DNA of 7,825 nucleotides from Chloroflexota bacterium (GTDB taxonomy: Bacteria > Chloroflexota > Anaerolineae > Anaerolineales > Anaerolineaceae): positions 1-7,825 of the forward strand of contig DSBE01000253.1 in NCBI GenBank assembly GCA_011053085.1, read 5' to 3'. Both the position numbers and the translations under genes were made by a program. Under the pieces are notes generated by a model. It was not told the origin of the DNA. It saw only the letters and a list, made by a program, of their open reading frames with translations, and did no database searches. This document shows, piece after piece, positions 4,752 to 7,825 of the stretch; position 1 is the first letter of the stretch, and the number at the start of each line of letters is the position of its first letter.

Positions 4752-5540
4752 TCAACGTACGCGGCGCTTCCACTGTGACTTCAGTTCAAGAGAACGCGGG
4801 CTGGCGTCACGCTCCATCTCCAAAAATTCGCGCAGCAGGCGGTTGAACTGGTTATCATCTTCCAGCATGGGGAAGTGGCCGCTGTTCTCAAAGATAAATG
4901 GCTGCATACACAACGGGTATTCTTCCTCCAGTAATTCTGCGGGCGGCGGCACCAGCGGATCATGCCCGCCATACAACAGCAGCGTGTTAATTTCGCTCTC
5001 AAAAAAGTTCTCATGTAATTCCAGTGATTGAAATTCCAGCAAAGGCCGGGTCAATGCGGAAGAATCCGCTTTTTCAGCCTCTGCGCGCACCATAGCCTTG
5101 TGTTCACTTTCCGGCATGAGCCAATCGACCAGATTGACCGGTGATTCTGCCAGCAAACGGTTGCTGTAAACGCCGTTCAACGGGCAGTTGGAAAGCACCA
5201 TGCGCGCCACCTGGTTGGGATGGTTGATGGCGTAATGTATTGCCACCAGCGCCCCCAATCCATGCCCCACCAGCGCCACCCTGCCCAAAATGCCCAGTTC
5301 GCGCAAAAAGGCTTCCAGCAAGCCAGATTGGTCTTCAAGGCTGTAGTAGGCATTGGCTTTTTCCGTATCGCCGAACCCCCACAGGTCAATGGCATAAGCG
5401 CGAAATCCGTAGGCAATTGACTGCATGGTGGGCACCCAGTAACGCCATGAGCCCGCCCAACCGTGCAAAAACACCACCGGTTTTCCCCTGCCAAGCACTT
5501 CGTAATGTACCACCTCTGAATTGCAGACAATCGCACTCAT
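4752..5540 (-). CDS. Alpha/beta-hydrolase-fold protein lacking the nucleophile Ser
   Basis: The 262-aa protein has the full fold pattern: VVFLHGW (22-28, oxyanion-hole HGW), the DLWGFGDTEK turn (52-61), nucleophile elbow VGHGLGA (91-97), an acid in GGHDPLVP (Asp194), and the catalytic His in NSGHFPML (His222). The normal elbow is GHSxG; here residue 94 is Gly (codon GGA), so the usual Ser nucleophile is absent while the Asp and His remain. It may therefore be non-hydrolytic (ligand binding or scaffold), use another chemistry, or be inactive. The C-terminus is basic (KSQWKRRVR). It starts 8 nt after the receiver gene, with its ribosome site GAAGGATAG inside the receiver's last codons, so it is the third gene of the kinase-receiver operon. 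No signal peptide or lid helix assignment is secure. Substrate is unknown. Confidence 0.85.
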   Translation of the reverse strand: MSAIVCNSEVVHYEVLGRGKPVVFLHGWAGSWRYWVPTMQSIAYGFRAYAIDLWGFGDTEKANAYYSLEDQSGLLEAFLRELGILGRVALVGHGLGALVAIHYAINHPNQVARMVLSNCPLNGVYSNRLLAESPVNLVDWLMPESEHKAMVRAEAEKADSSALTRPLLEFQSLELHENFFESEINTLLLYGGHDPLVPPPAELLEEEYPLCMQPFIFENSGHFPMLEDDNQFNRLLREFLEMERDASPRSLELKSQWKRRVR

Positions 5541-5548
5541 GAATTGCT

Positions 5549-5926
5549 CTATCCTTCGCCAATCTCATCTACGACCGAACGTATGCGGTCGATCAACTCG
5601 GTCGGGTTAAAAGGTTTAATCAAATAATCTTCCGCCCCCACCTCAAAACCATGCTCCACTTCGCTCTCCTGCCCTTTGGCAGACAAGAAAACAATGGGGA
5701 TATGCTGTGTTACTTCATCGTTTTTGATCAACTGCGCCGCCTGATAACCGTCCATGCGCGGCATGCGCACATCCATTAATATCAAATCAGGCCGCTCTTG
5801 CCTTGCCAGTGCCACCGCCTCCTCGCCATTCACCCCGGCGACCACCTGGTATCCGGCGTATTGCAAGGTGTAGATCACCAGTTGGCGGATATCCTTTTCA
5901 TCTTCAACGATCAATATTTTAGCCAT
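5549..5926 (-). CDS. Single-domain response regulator (CheY/Spo0F-like)
   Basis: The 125-aa protein is one receiver domain: acidic pocket around VEDE (Glu8, Asp9), phosphoacceptor Asp52 in ILMDVRMPRMDG, Ser82 in FLSAK and Lys104 in IKPF. There is no DNA-binding or enzymatic output domain, so it must act by protein contact or within a phosphorelay. The start at ATG 5924-5926 is set by the canonical MAKILIVEDE N-terminus and by a strong AAGGAGG site at 5936-5942 with 9-nt spacing; a longer reading back to 6031 would only translate the kinase's end in the wrong frame. It overlaps the kinase stop by 8 nt (ATGGCTAA), indicating translational coupling and a matched pair. The likely partner is the kinase upstream, transferring phosphate from its His to Asp52. 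Confidence 0.95.
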   Translation of the reverse strand: MAKILIVEDEKDIRQLVIYTLQYAGYQVVAGVNGEEAVALARQERPDLILMDVRMPRMDGYQAAQLIKNDEVTQHIPIVFLSAKGQESEVEHGFEVGAEDYLIKPFNPTELIDRIRSVVDEIGEG

Positions 5927-7825
5927 AAACGATTTCCTCCTTGCGCACCGGCAGGGTGAAGGAGAAGGTCGCACCTTCGCCCGGCACACCGCTGCTGGTA
6001 AACCAGATCTCACCACCATGCATCTCAACAATTGTTCGCGTGATCCATAACCCCAGGCCTGGCCCGGCGCTGGAAATCACCAGCTCATCACCGCCGCGAT
6101 AGAAACGTTCAAAAATGCGCCCGGCGGCTTCTGGCGGGATGCCGATGCCGGTATCGCTGATATCCATCTGCAAATAATCACCGCGCTGACGCGCACGCAA
6201 GGTGATGGTTCCCTGGTCTTCGGTGTACATATAAGCATTGTTGACCAGGTTTTGGATCACCTGCTGAATGCGTTGGGCATCCGCCGGCACCGGCGGCAGG
6301 TCTTGCGGCAGGTCCACCACAATTTCCATCGGGCGATTCTCACGACGGCTGCGCGCCCTGAATTCCTCTCCGGTGGCATTAATCAGCCCGGCGACATCCA
6401 CCATGCCATATTGCAGCTGCATTTGCCCGGCATCGATTTGCGACACTTCCAGAATGTCATCGATCAACAACTGCAGACGGTCGCAGTTCTTACTCGCCAT
6501 GTTCATGAACATTTCCTGCTGGGTGTTCAGGGAGCCGGTCATCTTGCCCAGCACGACTTCCACCGCGCCTTTGATCGATGTGATCGGCGTGCGCAGTTCA
6601 TGGCTCACATTGGTGACAAATTCCGATTTCAGCCGTTCTGCCATGGCTTCGGCGGTGATGTCGCGCAGGATGATGACCGAACCGAGGAAGGCGCCTTCAC
6701 GCACCACAGCAGCGCCCTGAATAAACAACACCTGGCCGCTTTCGCGCTCAATACGCTGAGAAATGATACCCTGGTCGAACTCATTGCTGGTATCATCGGC
6801 TGCCCAGCGCATCAGGTTTTGATACCATGTCAGCAGCTGCCCGCTGTGGAACCGATCAAAAATTTCATCCAGCATGGTGCCCACCAGCAGTGAAGACTCT
6901 AAATGCAGCACACGCACTGCTGCCGGGTTGGTCAACACCACCTTGCCAGTTTCGTTGACCACCAACACACCATCTGCCATGGAGCTGAGGATGGCCTGCA
7001 GGTTGTTATTAAGCATTTCATATTGCGCCAGGCCGCGCTCCAATTCATTGGTGCGCTCAGCTACCAGTTTTTCCAGCGACTCACGCATGGTGCGTGTTTC
7101 GAAGAAGTTGGTAGCGTTCACAATCGAAATGGCAATATGGTTGGCAAGTGCGCGCGCAATATCCATTGCGGAGGCATCAAAGGCATTCACCTGCGGCGAT
7201 TGCACCCAGATCCAGCCCCAGAATTGCGAAGAAACCACCATCGGCACGATCAGCAACGACCGTGTCCCCAATGGGTCAAGGTAATTATCTGCCAGCACAC
7301 CCAGATCATCGCGCACGTCGGTGTCCGGGATGTAATAATCAGCGCGGCTCTGGCGCAGCCCGGTCAACAGAGGAATATCAGACAGGTCTTCGGTGAAAGA
7401 CAGGGCATATTCCGGCTGCTGCGCCACCAGCATCAGGTGATCGAAGCGGCTGACCTGGATGATCGCCACCACCGGCGCATCCATCATGCGCGCGCTGTGC
7501 AGCAGCGCCAGGTCGTAAATTTGTGCCAGGTTGGTGAGGCCGCCGATTTGCAGCGCAAATTCGTTCAGTTCTCCCAAACGGTCAGACTCAATATTGAGAT
7601 CTTGCGCGCGCTGGGCGCTTTCTTCAAACAGGAAAGCATTATGCAGCGACACCGCCGCCTGCGAGGCATAAGCTTGCAGCAACTGGATGGTGCTGCTGTT
7701 GTAGGCATCGGCATTTTCATGTTCGATCAACAGCAACCCCAACAACTCAGAGCGCGCCAGCAGCGGCAGCAAGATATGCGTCTGATAACGATCATCTAAC
7801 AAGCCGCTGGTCACCAAGGCATGCC
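5919..7825 (-). CDS. GAF-GAF-PAS sensor histidine kinase, N-terminus outside the window
   Basis: The frame is open to the right edge, so the 5' part is missing; residue numbers here count from the TTG at 7815-7817, which is not necessarily the start. Residues 1-65 are the end of a GAF domain (ILLPLLARSELLGLLLIEH), 85-235 a second GAF domain (SLLIVPMVV, FWGWIWVQSP), 240-275 a coiled linker, and 272-388 a PAS domain (ILSSMADGVLVVNETGKVVLTN). The HisKA box is FVTNVSHELRTP with phospho-acceptor His406. The ATPase has an N box NLVNNAYMYT (Asn523, Asn527), G1 DTGIGIP (555-561), F box FERF and G2 GPGLGLW. No membrane helix is visible in the present part, which suggests a cytosolic sensor of small ligands or redox state. 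It autophosphorylates on His and donates to the coupled receiver. The N box has Met where a Lys is common, probably tolerated. Confidence 0.93.
   Translation of the reverse strand, partial: HALVTSGLLDDRYQTHILLPLLARSELLGLLLIEHENADAYNSSTIQLLQAYASQAAVSLHNAFLFEESAQRAQDLNIESDRLGELNEFALQIGGLTNLAQIYDLALLHSARMMDAPVVAIIQVSRFDHLMLVAQQPEYALSFTEDLSDIPLLTGLRQSRADYYIPDTDVRDDLGVLADNYLDPLGTRSLLIVPMVVSSQFWGWIWVQSPQVNAFDASAMDIARALANHIAISIVNATNFFETRTMRESLEKLVAERTNELERGLAQYEMLNNNLQAILSSMADGVLVVNETGKVVLTNPAAVRVLHLESSLLVGTMLDEIFDRFHSGQLLTWYQNLMRWAADDTSNEFDQGIISQRIERESGQVLFIQGAAVVREGAFLGSVIILRDITAEAMAERLKSEFVTNVSHELRTPITSIKGAVEVVLGKMTGSLNTQQEMFMNMASKNCDRLQLLIDDILEVSQIDAGQMQLQYGMVDVAGLINATGEEFRARSRRENRPMEIVVDLPQDLPPVPADAQRIQQVIQNLVNNAYMYTEDQGTITLRARQRGDYLQMDISDTGIGIPPEAAGRIFERFYRGGDELVISSAGPGLGLWITRTIVEMHGGEIWFTSSGVPGEGATFSFTLPVRKEEIVYG

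Noticed and set aside
6252..7799. Long plus-strand open frames opposite the kinase gene
   Set aside because: They are shadows of a strongly motif-supported histidine kinase and are rich in His/Gln in the way antisense translations of such genes often are.
7815..7817. TTG as the true start of the kinase
   Set aside because: The reading frame stays open to the window edge and the protein begins in the middle of a GAF domain, so the real start lies outside.

Overview
The window is a compact stretch of bacterial chromosome with moderate G+C, short intergenic gaps and Shine-Dalgarno-type starts. Several things together suggest a Chloroflexota (Anaerolineae-like) genome: a lipobox-anchored MecA_N-type penicillin-binding protein next to maf, a GAF/PAS sensor kinase with a stand-alone receiver, a LiaF-like membrane protein paired with a DUF2807 protein, a META-domain lipoprotein, and an intergenic nest of TGTCATyC...GGATC hairpin repeats. 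The taxonomic call is an inference; there is no rRNA or other direct marker here.

Layout. Minus strand, left: a class B penicillin-binding protein, cut by the window edge just before its catalytic Ser, preceded by maf with a 14-nt gap, so probably one maf-PBP operon. Positions 1961-2622 contain no protein gene. They hold a dense cluster of palindromic repeats (two ~147-bp inverted-arm units about 95% identical in their left arms, two related long hairpins and some degenerate ends), then a near-consensus sigma-54-type -24/-12 motif. The only plus-strand gene follows: a 141-aa META/HslJ-like lipoprotein. It converges, with a 10-nt gap, on a minus-strand operon of a six-helix LiaF/DUF5668-like membrane protein, a DUF2807 beta-solenoid protein without signal peptide, and a single-domain MazG-like pyrophosphohydrolase. 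That operon has its own TATAAT box. Upstream of it, at the right end, a second minus-strand operon encodes a GAF-GAF-PAS histidine kinase (N-terminus outside the window), an overlapping CheY/Spo0F-like receiver, and an alpha/beta-hydrolase whose nucleophile Ser is replaced by Gly.

How the genes fit together. Most of them concern the cell envelope or housekeeping of stress: wall transpeptidation, a surface lipoprotein, a LiaF-like membrane/solenoid pair, and a two-component sensor. Two genes (Maf and MazG-like) are nucleotide-pool-cleaning pyrophosphatases. No complete new defence or metabolic system is evident. The most unusual material is the structured repeat nest at about 1986-2479, the sigma-54-like box beside it, the apparently leaderless maf, and the Ser-less hydrolase tied to the kinase/receiver pair.
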